From NCBI RefSeq assembly GCF_029962835.1, contig NC_080573.1, positions 92,251,501-92,315,500 of the forward strand: a stretch of 64,000 bases of DNA. Direction: 5' to 3'. The position numbers were made by a program, and so were the translations under genes. The notes under the pieces are model-generated. The model was not told the origin of the DNA and searched no databases. It saw only the letters and a program-made list of their open reading frames with translations. The DNA is from Magnolia sinica. Taxonomy: Eukaryota > Streptophyta > Magnoliopsida > Magnoliales > Magnoliaceae. Positions 46,743-58,247 of the stretch are shown piece after piece; position 1 is the first letter of the stretch; every line of letters starts with the position of its first letter.

Positions 46743-48277
46743 TGTTCACAACCCCAAGTGTAGGGTTGTGATGTAGTAATAACTCAATGAGATCGAGGTC
46801 GAATCCACTAAGACTAAACTTGTATGTATTCTAAAAATAATTAGAACTAGAACTAAAAGGAGATCTAAATCTAAATCTGGAATAAAAGAGAGTAATTGTA
46901 AATAATTTTGATTAAAATTATCAATTGAAAGGTGGGAACTAGGGTGCCAAGGACCCACTTGTAACTATCAGGATGCTACCTCACTTTGATTTAAGGGACA
47001 CAATTGGAATTGGAGTCCTATCCTATCCAATTAGAAGATGAAGTAATTAAACCAAATATGAACTTTTCATTGACCTAGACACACATGAAGGAGTATTGTG
47101 ATGATTGAAAGGGATTTCATCTTCCTACCATGCCCTGGAGATGATGGTGAGCAACAACATTTACCAATCTCATAATTTCAAAACAGAAAAAGAAGATATT
47201 CAAAGCCATCACAACATCTATTGTAATTTAAATCATAATAAATCGTAGAAAACTGAAAAGATTCCTTAAATTCAAACTAGAAATCAATGAGGTTCAAGAA
47301 AAACAAGAATCAAAGTAAGAAAATCATCCCAACTTGCTACAAGCTTCATCTCTTAGCCTTAACTATGAGGTTTAGGCAACCATAGGCATGATTGGATCTA
47401 AAACCCTAAAAGAAAGTATTACAAATAAATAAGGAATGAAGAAAAACTCTTGGGAGGCTGCTCCACCTTTTGGCTCTGCTTCTTAAAACCTAATTCATAT
47501 TTAGAACTACTCAAAGAACCCATTTTTATAGCCTTTATCTGACCATCTTTAAAAACTGCAACAAATTTACGCACTCTATGTAACACCTTCGATGTCATCG
47601 AACGTAAATCGAATCTAGAAGTCATGCCTTTTCACACTACGTAACACCTTTCACACTGTGTAACTTTTCATGTCATCAAACATACCTTTAATCTCATCGA
47701 ACAGTCTTTCCATGTCATCAAAGGTGTTCGATTAATCGAGAATGTGTCTAGAGTGTTCCAGCGAGTTGCTTTAAAAATTTGAAGAAATCTTGATGTCATC
47801 GAACTGCCTTCGATGTCATCGAGAAGGTCTTCGAGCAATCGAATAGGGCTTCGATGTCATCGAGAAATGCATCCAATTTGTCCAACAACCAAACTTGATT
47901 TCATATAATTCTTCTATGTCATTAACCCATGTTCAATGTCATTGAACACTAGCTTCAATGTCATTAACCAGTACTCAATGATATAGGGAGTGAAGTTCAA
48001 ATTCTGTGAATTTCTGCACTTTGCACTTTTGACTTCCTTCTCCACTTGGTTTCTTTAAATCTTGAGATCTTAAAATCTTCAATCTTGGTATCATAAGATT
48101 CATCCCTTGTGTTGGTGATTCTTGAGCATTAAATCCATGCTTTTAACATTCTTTTCAATCCAAGCTCTCATATTCACCTTACAATATAACATATATAAAA
48201 TATACCCATTAAGTATTATCATGTTCATAAAAGCAAGATATAAACAGGAAAAAATATGCAATATTTGACACTCAAAA
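46743..48277 (-). mobile_element. Solo family-C LTR nested in element Z
   Basis: Starts TGTTCACAACCCC on the + strand and ends CACTCAAAA (ancestral CACTCAACA). It interrupts the gag-pol linker of Z: the flanks GCAATCAACCACTGGGGTAA and AGGAATGGCACAATCGGC join as in Y at 41740-41770. The duplication is imperfect (GGTAA / AGGAA). No internal sequence, so it is solo. TCGAT..ATCGA palindromes cluster at 47590-47860. Confidence 0.85.
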
Positions 48278-49620
48278 AGGAATGGCACAATCGGCTTACT
48301 CACTCTTTCTGGTTCTTCCTCATATGGGGCATTGGTAGGTTCATCATTCTTAGTTTCTTCTAGGTCCTTAGGCTTTTTTTCCCTCACCGGAATAGTTTTG
48401 TCAATAATCTTCCCACTCCTAAGAGTAGTGATAGGCTTAACCTGCTCCATCTGATTTCAAGATCTTGGGTCACTTATTTCATATTGTGATTTTGGGATGG
48501 GGAGAGGTTGGGCCGGAAGGATCCCATTCACCCCAATCGAATTTTTTGTATCAAGCCTTCGTATGGCCTTTGTAAGGTCTTGAAAGGCATGCAACATACC
48601 CTGATTAAAAAGCTCTTGGCTTTGCATGTGTTTTAAGACCGGATCCTCCCGAGGTTTCCTTTAGTTTAGAAATTGGTTAAGGATTCCTTAAGGAGTAGCA
48701 GTTTGTCCATCCCTCCAATTGAAATTTGGATGGTTCCTCCAACTTGAGTTATATGTATTTGAGGTGGGTCTACTAAAAGGTCTTTGGTAGTTGTTCACAT
48801 TATTTGATTTCTCATTCAATATCTCTTGAAAAGTAGGAATTGTTGGGCAATTTTCAGTTATATGTATGTTACAAGCACAAATACCACAAACAACTTCCAC
48901 AGCCTTTTTGGGTTCTACCTTCTTAAGTTCCATGGCCTCAACTTTTCTTGTGAGTTTGTCTATTCTTATATTTATATCATCTTCCTCTTTTAAAACATAA
49001 ATTCCTTTCCTTTCCTTTGATTAAGAAGGCTTAGAAGTGGTGGTTCTTGAGGAGGTATCCCATGATTGTGCACTGTTAACGAGTTTATTAAAATAATCCC
49101 ACACATCATCGGCTTCCTTGTTCATGAATTCCCCATTACACATCATCTTCACAAATTGGCGCATAGATGAGGTCAATCCCTCATAGAAAAAGCTCGTTAC
49201 ATGCCATGTTTCATACCCATATTGTGGATATGAATTTATGAGATCTTTAAATCGCTCCCAACATTGGAAGAAGGTCCCATCTTCTTTTTGAGCAAAATTC
49301 ATGATTTCTTTCCTTAAGGTATTTGTTTTATGATATGGGAAGAACCTTTTAAGGAACTCCCTTATCATCTCAGCCCATGTGCCAATAGATCGTGGTCTTA
49401 AGGAATGTAACCACGATTTAGCCTTTTCTTTCAAAGAGAAAGGAAACAATTTTAGTCTTACCATGTCCTCAGACACGTTTGGGAAGTGTAATGTAAATAT
49501 TATCTCATCAAACTCTTTCATACGCAAGTATGGACTTTCATATTCTAGTCCATGAAACTTAGGAAGGAATTGAATCACCCCCAATTTAACATCCATGGCT
49601 CATACATTCAATGGGAATAT
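48278..49620 (-). pseudogene. gag of element Z
   Basis: Minus strand. 49021-49596, 191 codons open: GVIQFLPKFHGLEYESPYLRM, the gag core (FPFSLKEKAKSWLHSL, TWAEMIREFLKRFFPYHKT), FFQCWERFKDLINSYPQYGYE, FYEGLTSSMRQFVKMMCNGEFM. 48688-48933 carries a CCHC-like knuckle CGICACNIHITENC. It is the best-preserved gag of the window. A stop separates the two frames. Confidence 0.88.
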
Positions 49621-50140
49621 TATGCAGGAAGGTGTACTCACCCCCACCGGTTGCAAATAATCTCGTAGAGTACGAGGCAGGGTGCATGATGCACCTCATT
49701 CTAATCCTGGGCCTCCTTAACTGGGTGTCAAGGTTGATATGCAGCCATTGCTTCTATTAACTCAGAGGATCTCACGTGGTGTTTAATCTGGTGATGGATA
49801 GGCAACACTTTAACAAATCCTCCTTCATTCAAGAGACGAAAAGTGTTATCACAAACCCACTTGGGCAAGAAACACTCACAACCCTCAAGTAACTAAACAA
49901 TTGAAATCTAAAAGGAAATAAAGCTAAAACCTACAACAAATAAGAAATCTCAAAAGATAAGGGAGATTGGAGAGAAGTTACCTGATTAGGGTTGCTGTGT
50001 TAGGATCCCACAAAATAGAAAACAAAGTTAGTTTCTAAAAATAATTTTAGAAAAATCCCAACCTAAAAGCATAGCAGAAAAAATAAACCATAATCTTAAC
50101 CCAATTCTAATACCAATTAATCTCAGAAAAATGCAGATGT
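49621..50140 (-). other. Leader of element Z between gag and primer site
   Basis: Non-coding 5' leader on the minus strand, AT-rich. No ORF or repeat is seen. Confidence 0.5.
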
Positions 50141-50160
50141 AGTCCCCGGCAACGGCGCCA
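50141..50160 (-). promoter_or_regulatory. Primer binding site of element Z, tRNA-Asp type
   Basis: On the minus strand TGGCGCCGTTGCCGGGGACT follows the LTR after six bases. It is complementary to the 3' end of plant tRNA-Asp with one late mismatch, the primer used by Athila elements. This fixes the LTR border and the minus orientation. Confidence 0.9.
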
Positions 50161-50166
50161 AAAACT

Positions 50167-51688
50167 TGTTCATAACCTTAAGTGTAGGGTCACGATGTAG
50201 TAATAACTCGGTGAGAACAAGGTCGAATCCACATGGACTAAACTTGTACGTATTTTGAAAGTAACTAGAATTAGAATTAGAATAAGATGTAAACCTAAAT
50301 CTGGAATAAAGGAGAGTAATTGCGATTAGTATTGATTAAAAATATCAATTGAAAGGTGGGAATTAGGGTGCTAAGGATTCATTTGTAGCTATTAGGATGT
50401 TACCTTACTTTGATTCAAGAGATACAATTGGAATTTGAGTATTATCCTATCCAATTGGAAGATGAAGCAAGTACACTAAATCTGAACTCTTCATTGACCT
50501 AGCCACACATGAAGGAGTATTGTGATGATTGGCAGGGTTTCCATCATCCTACCATGCTCAGGAAATGATGTTGAATAATAGGATTTACCAATCTCATAAT
50601 CTTAAAATAGAAAAAGAAGATATTCAAAGTTATCACAGCATCTATTGTAATTCGAGTCACAATAAATCATAAAAAATGAAAATATTCCTTAAATTCAAAC
50701 TAGAAATCAATGAGGTTCAAGAAAAATAAGAATCAAAGTGAGAAAATCATCCCAACATGCTACAAGCTTCACCTCTTAGCCCTAGCTAAGAGGTTTAGCC
50801 AACCATAGACATAATTGTTTCTAAAACCCTAAAAGAAAGCATTAAAAATAAATAAGGAAAGAAGAAAAACTCTTGAGAGGCTGCTCCACCCTTTCGATTT
50901 GCTTCTTAAAACCTAATTCATTCATAGAACTCCTCAAACAACACATATTTATAGCCTTCATCCGACCATCTTTGAAAACTGCCTCAAATTTACGCACTCT
51001 GTGTAACGCCTTCGATGTCATCGAACGTAAATCAAATCTGAAAGTTTCACCTTTTCGCACTGTGCAACGCCTTTTGCACTGCATAACTCTTCATTTCATT
51101 GAACATACCTTTGATGTCATCGAACAGTCCTTCGATGTCATCGAAGGGTGTTCGATCAATCGAGAATGTGTCCAGAGTGTTCCAGCGAGTTGCTCTAAAA
51201 ATCTATAAAAATCTTGATGTATCGAACTACCTTCGATGTTATCAAGCAGGTCTTCGAGCAATCGAACAGGGCTTTAATGTCATTGAGAACTACATCCAAT
51301 TTTTCCAGCAACCAACTTGATTTTCATGTAATTCTTTGATGTCATCAAACACTGGCTTCGATGTGATGTCATCAACCGCTGGTCGATGACATAGATAGTG
51401 ACGTTTAGATTATATGAATTTTGCACTTTGCACTTTCGACTTCTTACCTTCTCTACTTGGTTTCCTTGAATCTTGGGATTTTAAAATCTTCAATTTTAAT
51501 CTCCTAAGATCCATCCCTTGCCTTGGTGATTCTTAAGCATCAAATCCATTCTTTTAATATTCTTTGCAATCCCAGCTCTTAAACTCACCTTACAATACAA
51601 ACATGTATAAAATATACCCATTAAGCATTTTCATGTTCATAAAACTAAGATATAAATAGGAGAAATATGCAATATTTGACACTCGACA
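50167..51688 (-). repeat. 5' LTR of element Z (family C, complete, 1522 bp)
   Basis: On the minus strand it runs from TGTCGAGTGTCAAATATTGC to GGTTATGAACA, next to the primer site. It contains a TATA box (50945-50953) and a dense cluster of TTCGATGTCATCGAA-like palindromes (51010-51390). The right flank ACATG lies inside a copia RNase H reading frame, so Z inserted into a copia element. Confidence 0.9.
50945..50953 (-). promoter_or_regulatory. TATA box of family-C LTR
   Basis: TATAAATAT on the minus strand (GGCTATAAATATGTG). The corresponding site in C1 is degraded to ACAAATATAG. Confidence 0.55.
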
Positions 51689-51691
51689 ACA

Positions 51692-51870
51692 TGCACTCGC
51701 CTAGACATCGCTTGTGCTGTAAGTGTGACTAGTAAATTGACTAGTAACCCCGGTTTGGAGCATTGGAATGCATTGCTAAGGATAATGAACTCATGCATGG
51801 ATCTTAATCTGGTGTATAGAAGAACAAGTCTTCTCCTAGAAGGATATAGCGATGCAGATTGGGGGGAAAA
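51692..51870 (+). pseudogene. Ty1/copia RNase H fragment
   Basis: Plus-strand frame reads CTRLDIACAVSVTSKLTSNP, LEHWNALLRI, YRRTSLLLEGYSDADWG. This matches the copia RNase H line (TRPDIAYAV..LSRF..NP...HW.A..R.L.YL...LEGYSDADW). It is cut at its start by the LTR of Z and loses similarity after DADWG. Only about 60 residues remain. Confidence 0.8.
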
Positions 51871-52948
51871 TTTGATTCACATATCTTGATCTTCAAGGAG
51901 AACAAGTTGCCCTTACTGGCTGGCCTGAAGTCACTCCCCACTTTGAACGCAGGTCTATGGCAATGGCAACTTGAGTGAAGCGTACCAGTACCCCATCGAC
52001 TGCTTCTCCTCCATACAAGATAAAGCTCTGTGTCAGTCATCTATCTTATGTGGGCTCTTAGTTTCTCTCCCTTTTTAGAGTATGAGGCCCTATAATCCTG
52101 CAAGGGCTTCATTCCCTTTGCTCCCAGCCCGCTGGCAGCCTCCGCAAAATGGCCTAACTAAGATCCCCGAATGGCATGATGGTAGCTAGTTTCCTCTTTT
52201 GATCGAGGTCTGGGTCGGTACTTCACAATCAATATCAACTAAATAAATGGTCGTGAGCGAGTGTAGGGTCTTCTTCCTCTTCTTACCCATGGTAATAGGT
52301 GATTCCTGCTATGAACCGTGGGCTCCTTCCTAAGCCCCATAGTCAAACATCTCGAAAGAAAGACTACGAGAGGGAGTGAAAAGACAAAAGGTGAAGGTGG
52401 CTTGTGGGGAAACTGACTTCATCCCTATTGTGGTAGAATGGAGTAAGGGAGTGAACTCCCCTACATGCGGGCATCGAGTATGCTTAACCCTCGTAAGACA
52501 GTGAAAGGGTGAGCCTATGTCCAATGTATAGATATAAACCAGAGTGGGGATATTTGCAGAAGTATCCATTTGCTAGGTTGATCTGCTCTTGCACGAGCCT
52601 TAGTAAGGTCTTACAGGCTTAAGTTTGCAAGCTTAAGTGGCTTGATGAGCAGCCTCTCCTAAATGCAAGTTGCTCCTCTTCTCCCTTTACTAACAACCTC
52701 CGTGGCAGGTGAGCGGCAAACCTTGTCATTGTTAAGTCCTATGGGAACCTCACTAGGGTGTAATCTTATGCATGTTTGTCTAGTTACGAGCTTTGCAGGT
52801 TCCTTCTTGCTGAGGAGGAAAGTAACCATCGGATTAAAATATTTAACCATCCATATCTATTTTCCTTTTGATGGATGTACTATTCTACTTATTCTGTAGT
52901 CCTTTATACTACTGGATGTAGGAGAGAACAAAGTCCTGACCCTCAGAT
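51871..52948. other. 1.1 kb without recognised gene
   Basis: Short ORFs on both strands have no recognisable domain. The texture resembles 24.4-26.9 kb and suggests organelle-derived or old intergenic DNA, without proof. Confidence 0.25.
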
Positions 52949-54650
52949 AGTTAATACTGAAATTGTGGTAGGACTGCTACTATTGAAGTATGGATGTATG
53001 TCCAAGTGTCCTAGAGGGGGGTAAATAGACTTTTAAAACTTTAATCCCCCTAAACTATAAATCTACCAATTTAAAACAAGTTAAGTAGGATTATCAAGAA
53101 GTCATTCATATTCAACTTTTATGATAGTGAGGAATCTAAGAGTTGCATTATATCAAGCATATATTGTGTATAAAGTAAACATTCCAATGGTCAATACATA
53201 TGAGCTAGAACAATCATCACAAACGCAGCAATATATAACGATTTGGCTATGTGCCTACTCCACTCCCAGTTGACACAATCCACCCTAAAGTGTGCCAGAT
53301 TTCACTATTAATGATTTTAAATCAAGTTAACTATAAACCTTTACAACCTACACAAGGTTAACTAAGGAGCCTACATAAGACATCCTTAGGTGCCTACACA
53401 AGGCAACTCACTGTGCATATACAAGGCAAACACTCATGCCTATACAAGGCAAATACACATGCCTATACAAGGCAATAGGTCATACATAAAGACAACATAT
53501 GTATTCTCCCATCAGAGACCTACGAATGGTCTTAGTGAGTTTGAGAACAAAATCTAAAACCAAATCCTACACAAGGAAGAGGCTTCAGACTCTATGGAAT
53601 CTATTACTTACTTGTAAGAGATTGATCCCCTTGTTAGCACATGTTGGAGAAGATCTTCTTATTGATGAAGAGTCTTCAAATCCCTTGAACCGCAACCGTT
53701 TTTTGATGCTCCAATCAATAGACTGAGGTTGTTGGTTTAAGGTTTGGTATGATCTTCTCTGATAAATGATTTGTCTTTAGAAGTTAGAGAAGATTCCCAT
53801 GAGCTAAGCATTCAAAGATTCCAGTACAATGATTTTCCATTAAAATGTGTTGCTGGAAACTAAATGAATGCCAGAGTTTGTAATTCAATTAAGCAATGAA
53901 GATGGCAATAAATGCTTGAGTAATGGATTGAATGATGAACTCTTATGGGAAAAAAGACATGAGGATGAGGGCATTAACTACTACGATAATTCTCTCAAGC
54001 TCTCTTCAATTCTTGCTTATTTTCTCAAGTAACTACCTAAGAATTTATATAAAGAAGAATTCCAATGGTAAAAAAAGGGCAGAAATTGGATCTTGTCGAT
54101 GCCATTGAAAGGTCTTTGATGTCATCATATTCATGCACCAAGGTTTTTCAAATAGGTGCAGGGCAGATTCTGTCCAATGCCATCGAGCATACTTCGATGT
54201 TATCGAAGATGTCTTCGATGTCATTGATATTTCCTTTGTAAAGATCTCTTTGGTTGCTGGACAAATTTGTCCCTTTTTCGATGCAATCGATTAGACCTTC
54301 GATGCCATCGAAATTTGAACATCGAACTGTCTTCGATGTCATTGAACTGTCTTCGATGCAATCGAAAATATTACATTTTCCTAAAAAGCTTGTTAGACTA
54401 ACTAGTCCAAATTTTGATTAGATCAACCTGCTTTTTTTTTGTTAGCCTGTTAGTACACCCCACTATTAGTTCACACTTCACTATTAGCCACCTCGAGAAT
54501 CGATACCAAGACCTAAGCGTTGAAACGAGGTATCTTTCACTAAGTCTACCACTTGAGCCATGGATCAGGGTGTATGAGATCGATCTGCTTTCGATATCAT
54601 TGATAATTTACTTTTGATGGCACCGAAAGGCATTTAATTACATCAAATAA
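52949..54650 (+). mobile_element. Second copy of family E (relative of the protease insertion)
   Basis: Its start (GAAATTGTGGTAGGACTGCTAC, then TGTCCTAGAGGGGGG) aligns with the minus-strand start of the 5057-7088 insertion. Both share the order: AT-rich 300 bp, a TGCCTACTCCACT / AGTGTGCC block, short tandem repeats (here CATGCCTATACAAGGCAA, about four copies at 53390-53475), then TCGATG..ATCGA palindromes (54180-54370). The right end is not determined. A SINE lies inside. Confidence 0.6.
54432..54576 (-). mobile_element. SINE 2 (tRNA-derived), minus strand
   Basis: Read on the minus strand: A box TGGCTCAAGTGGTAGAC, B box GGTATCGATTCTCG, A-run at the end. Flanks AGATCAACCTGC (54420-54431) and AGATCGATCTGC (54577-54588) match at 10 of 12 positions. 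Same family as SINE 1 by its A-box region. Confidence 0.8.
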
Positions 54651-55659
54651 CACTTAGGGCGTGTTTGGATGTTGGGCCCATATGGTACAGCATTGTATAT
54701 TTTAATAAAATATACATTTCACTCATTTGAATCCAAACATCAACACGTGGTTCGTTGGCAGGCCAAGTACGTCGCCGAACCATTTTGTGGACTCCACGTG
54801 TCTCGTATGTTAGAGTACAATGCAGGTTGCATTACAATGCTTTCATTGCACTGCAACGCCACAGCAAAGAGAAGTAAAAAAAAAAGGGTTGTTTTCAACT
54901 ACATGGTTTAGGGGATCATTTCTCAGCTCTACTCTCTCTTTTATAATTTTTTCCTACTCACAACCTTGGATGTTGAAGATTGTCCTGTGGTACACTTATC
55001 CAGAGACGTCCACCATCATTTATGGTCGATAATTCACATAGCGATCGTTGAAAATCCCTGAAGCTTTTGTTTCTCTGTCCTCCTTCCGTCCACAAATTCT
55101 TGTGAGTGATTTGGCGAAGACAGGTATTTCCTTGCGTTTCCTTTACAGAAGGTGTAATATACAACGTTAATGCTCAATTCGGGGAGAGAGTATTCATGTT
55201 TGTGGGGGATAGATGTTATCTAGAGAATGTATTTCTCCTTTACTCGGTATACTCCCTAAACACAGTGATGTTTTGGGGATGCATGAAATTGTGGAGTACC
55301 CACCACATTTCCAAATCACTCTACGAAGATGGCAAGTAGGCGCAGGACACCCCAATAAGATTTTCCTGGCAGTTGAACCTTTCGGATTTACTATGTATTT
55401 GCAGTGTATCTGGGAGATGGATTCCGTATACTGCCACATGCGACAGGACCTATGTGTGTCAATGAGAGTGGGCGTACTGATCTGCCCTCCTCATCAGAAC
55501 CATTTCTAGAAAGTTTATATAAGATATTCTTGTCTTCCTTCTTCTCACATTGTTTTCTTAATTATATCGTTACGTTTTGCCCCGAGTCTAGGTGTTCTTA
55601 TATAGGCCAGGTAATAATTCATTGTCTATGTTAGCAATGTTTTCTACTGGATCGAACAT
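54650..55659. other. Flank of the CACTA element; no recognised gene
   Basis: Contains a GGCGTGTTTGGATGTTG / CCAAACATCAACACG pair at 54658-54752 that resembles a small MITE end. The rest has short ORFs on both strands without recognised domains. Confidence 0.35.
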
Positions 55660-55790
55660 CACTACCAAAAAAAAGAGTAAAGGCTACGGACTTTGAAATT
55701 TTTTTGCTACGGATTAAATCTGTAGCATTAATCCGTAGGTAAAACCTGATTGATCTGTAGCTAAAAGTTACCTCCTCACTGTAACTTTAT
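55660..55790 (+). repeat. Left terminal and subterminal repeats of the CACTA element
   Basis: Terminal inverted repeat followed by GGCTACGGAC, GCTACGGATTAAATCTGTAGC, AATCCGTAGG and ATCTGTAGC, inverted versions of one short motif. Confidence 0.85.
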
Positions 55791-55809
55791 TGGATATTGT
55801 TGGTGCTTA

Positions 55810-56100
55810 AGGAGTTCCATGGGGCCCATTGGAATATGTGTGTTTGATCTAAGCCACCCATCAATTTTGATATATAATTTCAGTGGATGAGCCCAAAAAT
55901 TATGTAAATTAAAGATCTAACTAGACCACACCATAAGAAATAATAAAAATTAAATTTCTATTGTTAATATATTGTGTGGTCTTCTTACAGCTTTGATATG
56001 ACTCATTTTTTACATCAATAGTTAAAATAATAATTTAAAACTAATGGACAGAGTGGATAAATAAAATACATCACGGTGGGCCCCACGGTCCTAAAACCAT
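55810..56100. mobile_element. MITE nested in the CACTA element
   Basis: The left arm CCATGGGGCCCATTGGAATATGTGTG and the right arm CATCACGGTGGGCCCCACGG are inverted, with the family words GAGCCCAAAAATTATG and GACCACACCATAAGAAA in between. Confidence 0.6.
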
Positions 56101-56129
56101 CAGATAAACGTCGTCCGCCACGCTCCTCC

Positions 56130-56396
56130 CAAAATGAAATGCAAAATCTATCTGTCATTTTCTCCTATGCATAGTAGGCCTCCAAAACCCTTCTCTCAAT
56201 CTCTCTTCGTCTCTCTCTCTCACTCAGCCTCTCTCTTTCCCTCGCCCTCTCTCGATCTTTTGCTCTCCCTCACCCTCTCCCTGTCTCTTAGCTGCATACC
56301 CCTCTCTTTGTTTCCCAACCCCTCTCTCTCTCTCTCTCACTAGGGTTTTCAAAACCCCCTTTCGCCACAAGAAGGAGAAGGAGAAGAAGAACGATT

Positions 56397-56445
<49 letters not shown>

Positions 56446-56450
56446 CTGAA
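56130..56450 (+). other. CT-rich leader-like region with (CT)n run
   Basis: Over 300 bases of CTCTCT-rich DNA with AGGGTTTTCAAAACCCCC and AAGAAGGAGAAGG, then a 40-base (TC) run (56401-56440). The look is that of a plant 5' untranslated region, perhaps captured with a promoter-proximal piece of a gene. No coding frame is claimed. Confidence 0.4.
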
Positions 56451-57097
56451 ATTTATTGCGTTTGAATGCACCATCCTTCAATCCCTATGAATGGAAACTC
56501 ATTTTCATTGACCAATAAAGTTGCTCTGATGGACCCCAACATGGATGGTAGATGCCCCATAAATCTACCAAATCAGATCTCCATGCTCTGACGTCTCTTC
56601 TGAAGTTTCATATGAAGTTTCTGTTTCCTGATTTTCTTTAGGTGGTTTTAGCATTAAATGATAGTTCAATTTTTTTGCTTTTTTCTATTTTCTTTTCAAA
56701 ATTTTTGTTTTGGTGATCTTTTTGTTGCCTTTTCTGAGGTGGGTTTTTGTTTTAGAGAGATTTGGGTTTTTCTTTCTTTTCTTTTTTATTTTGTAAATTC
56801 TGCCGGTATTATTATTATTTTTTTTGTTGAGGTGGGTTTTTGTTCTTGGGTAATTTTAATTTGAAGTGTTTTTTTACTTTTAAAAATTAATTTTAGCATG
56901 GATTTATCTTTGGATTCCTTTTCTAAGGTGGGTATTTGTTATTGGACTGTTTTTAGCATTAGATTTTGATGGTAGTTTTAGCTGAGAGCTTTGAATTTAC
57001 TACTGTTATCAACTGGGGCATCTTTCTTGCAGTTTTTTCTAATTTTTTATTGTTTCTGTATGAATTGGGAGCTTTGAATTTTACTACTTCTGTAATG

Positions 57098-57100
<3 letters not shown>

Positions 57101-57138
<38 letters not shown>
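57101..57138. repeat. (AG)19 microsatellite
   Basis: Perfect dinucleotide run within a T-rich, intron-like region. The overlapping Arg/Glu ORF is an artefact. Confidence 0.95.
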
Positions 57139-57144
<6 letters not shown>

Positions 57145-57728
57145 TTTTGGGTTTATGGTGGAAACTGAGATATCGGTTTGTTTTTCTATCACTGATTCTT
57201 CTGAGTTGTCATTTTTTTTTTAAGTTTTTTCCCCAGGTTTAGCTTTTAAGTTGAAAGCTTTCAAGTTACTGTTTTTCGAAGTTGAGAGATGGCCATTAAT
57301 TTTTTCGTTTTGAATTTTTTGTTGGGTATTTTTTTCCCTGAGGTTGGTTTTTAAATTTACTATTTTTCCTCATTTAACAAAGTTTTCAATCTTTTTCCAA
57401 GATAGATTTTGATGGTTGGATGAGTTGGGAAATCTGAATTTTGTTTTACAGCCATTACTGGTATTATCTTTTTCATGTAAAGTGAGATTTATTCCTTTTT
57501 TGCTGCTTTAAATGAGGTTAGGTTTGTTATTTCCATAGTTTTCTAGATTGCGATGTTAGCATCCATCGAAAGCTTCAAAATTTACTGTTTTCTCAGCATT
57601 TCGAGAGTTTATGAGGAGTTTCTTCCTCAAGTAGAAAGTGGTTAGTTCTTGTTTGTTTAGCTGAAAAGCCGAAAATTTTCCTGTTTTTCTCCTTGTTTCA
57701 TGGGTTTGCTGATTGAGAATAGTTGTAT

Positions 57729-57902
57729 CTTTTTTTTAAGACACAGGGTGTCCCCACCTCTTTTTTGAAGTGAGACTAATCCCGGCGGATACACGCAATC
57801 ACCCACAACCACGTGTATCGGGTAAAGCCAAGGAGGGGAATCGAACCCTCACCTATAGGGAACAAACCTACAGTGAAGACCATTCGCCCAAACCTCGTTG
57901 GG
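57729..57902 (-). mobile_element. SINE 3 (tRNA-derived), minus strand, inside the CACTA element
   Basis: On the minus strand: A-box-like TGGGCGAATGG, B box GGTTCGATTCC, and an A-run end. Flanks TTGAGAATAGTTGTAT (57713-57728) and TTGAGAATCGCTGTAT (57903-57918) match at 14 of 16 positions. It inserted after, or was carried with, the captured DNA. Confidence 0.87.
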
Positions 57903-58132
57903 TTGAGAATCGCTGTATTTTTTTGGGCTACTAATAGAAAAGATGACTTTTCTTTTTCTTTTTTTCATCAGTCTAAAGCATTTTTGGTATGTTTTCATCG
58001 TCGAGAATTGATAGATTTCTTTGTGGGCTTAGGGTTTCAGTGATCTGCTATTGATGTTAGGATTTGCTTCGATTCGGGACGTGGTTGAGTGGCCAGTTAT
58101 TGGTGTTAATTCCTGTTAATTTTGGAATTTTG

Positions 58133-58247
58133 ATGGCATCGACACCGCCCAATGAGGAGAGTAATAAAGGGAGCGGTCTTGGGCCAGAAGCTTGATCAGC
58201 CCATGGATGAGGAGGTTAGGAGGCTGAGGAACATGTATAGGGAAAAG
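58133..58247 (+). pseudogene. Unidentified first-exon-like fragment in the CACTA element
   Basis: ATG at 58133 opens MASTPPNEESNKGSGLGPEA, then TGA. In a shifted frame the same exon reads LDQPMDEEVRRLRNMYREK up to a good donor (AAAAG|GTGAG at 58248). The two halves look like one exon with a small frameshift near 58193. I do not recognise the parent gene. It lies downstream of the CT-rich leader-like region and a long T-rich, intron-like stretch. Confidence 0.45.
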
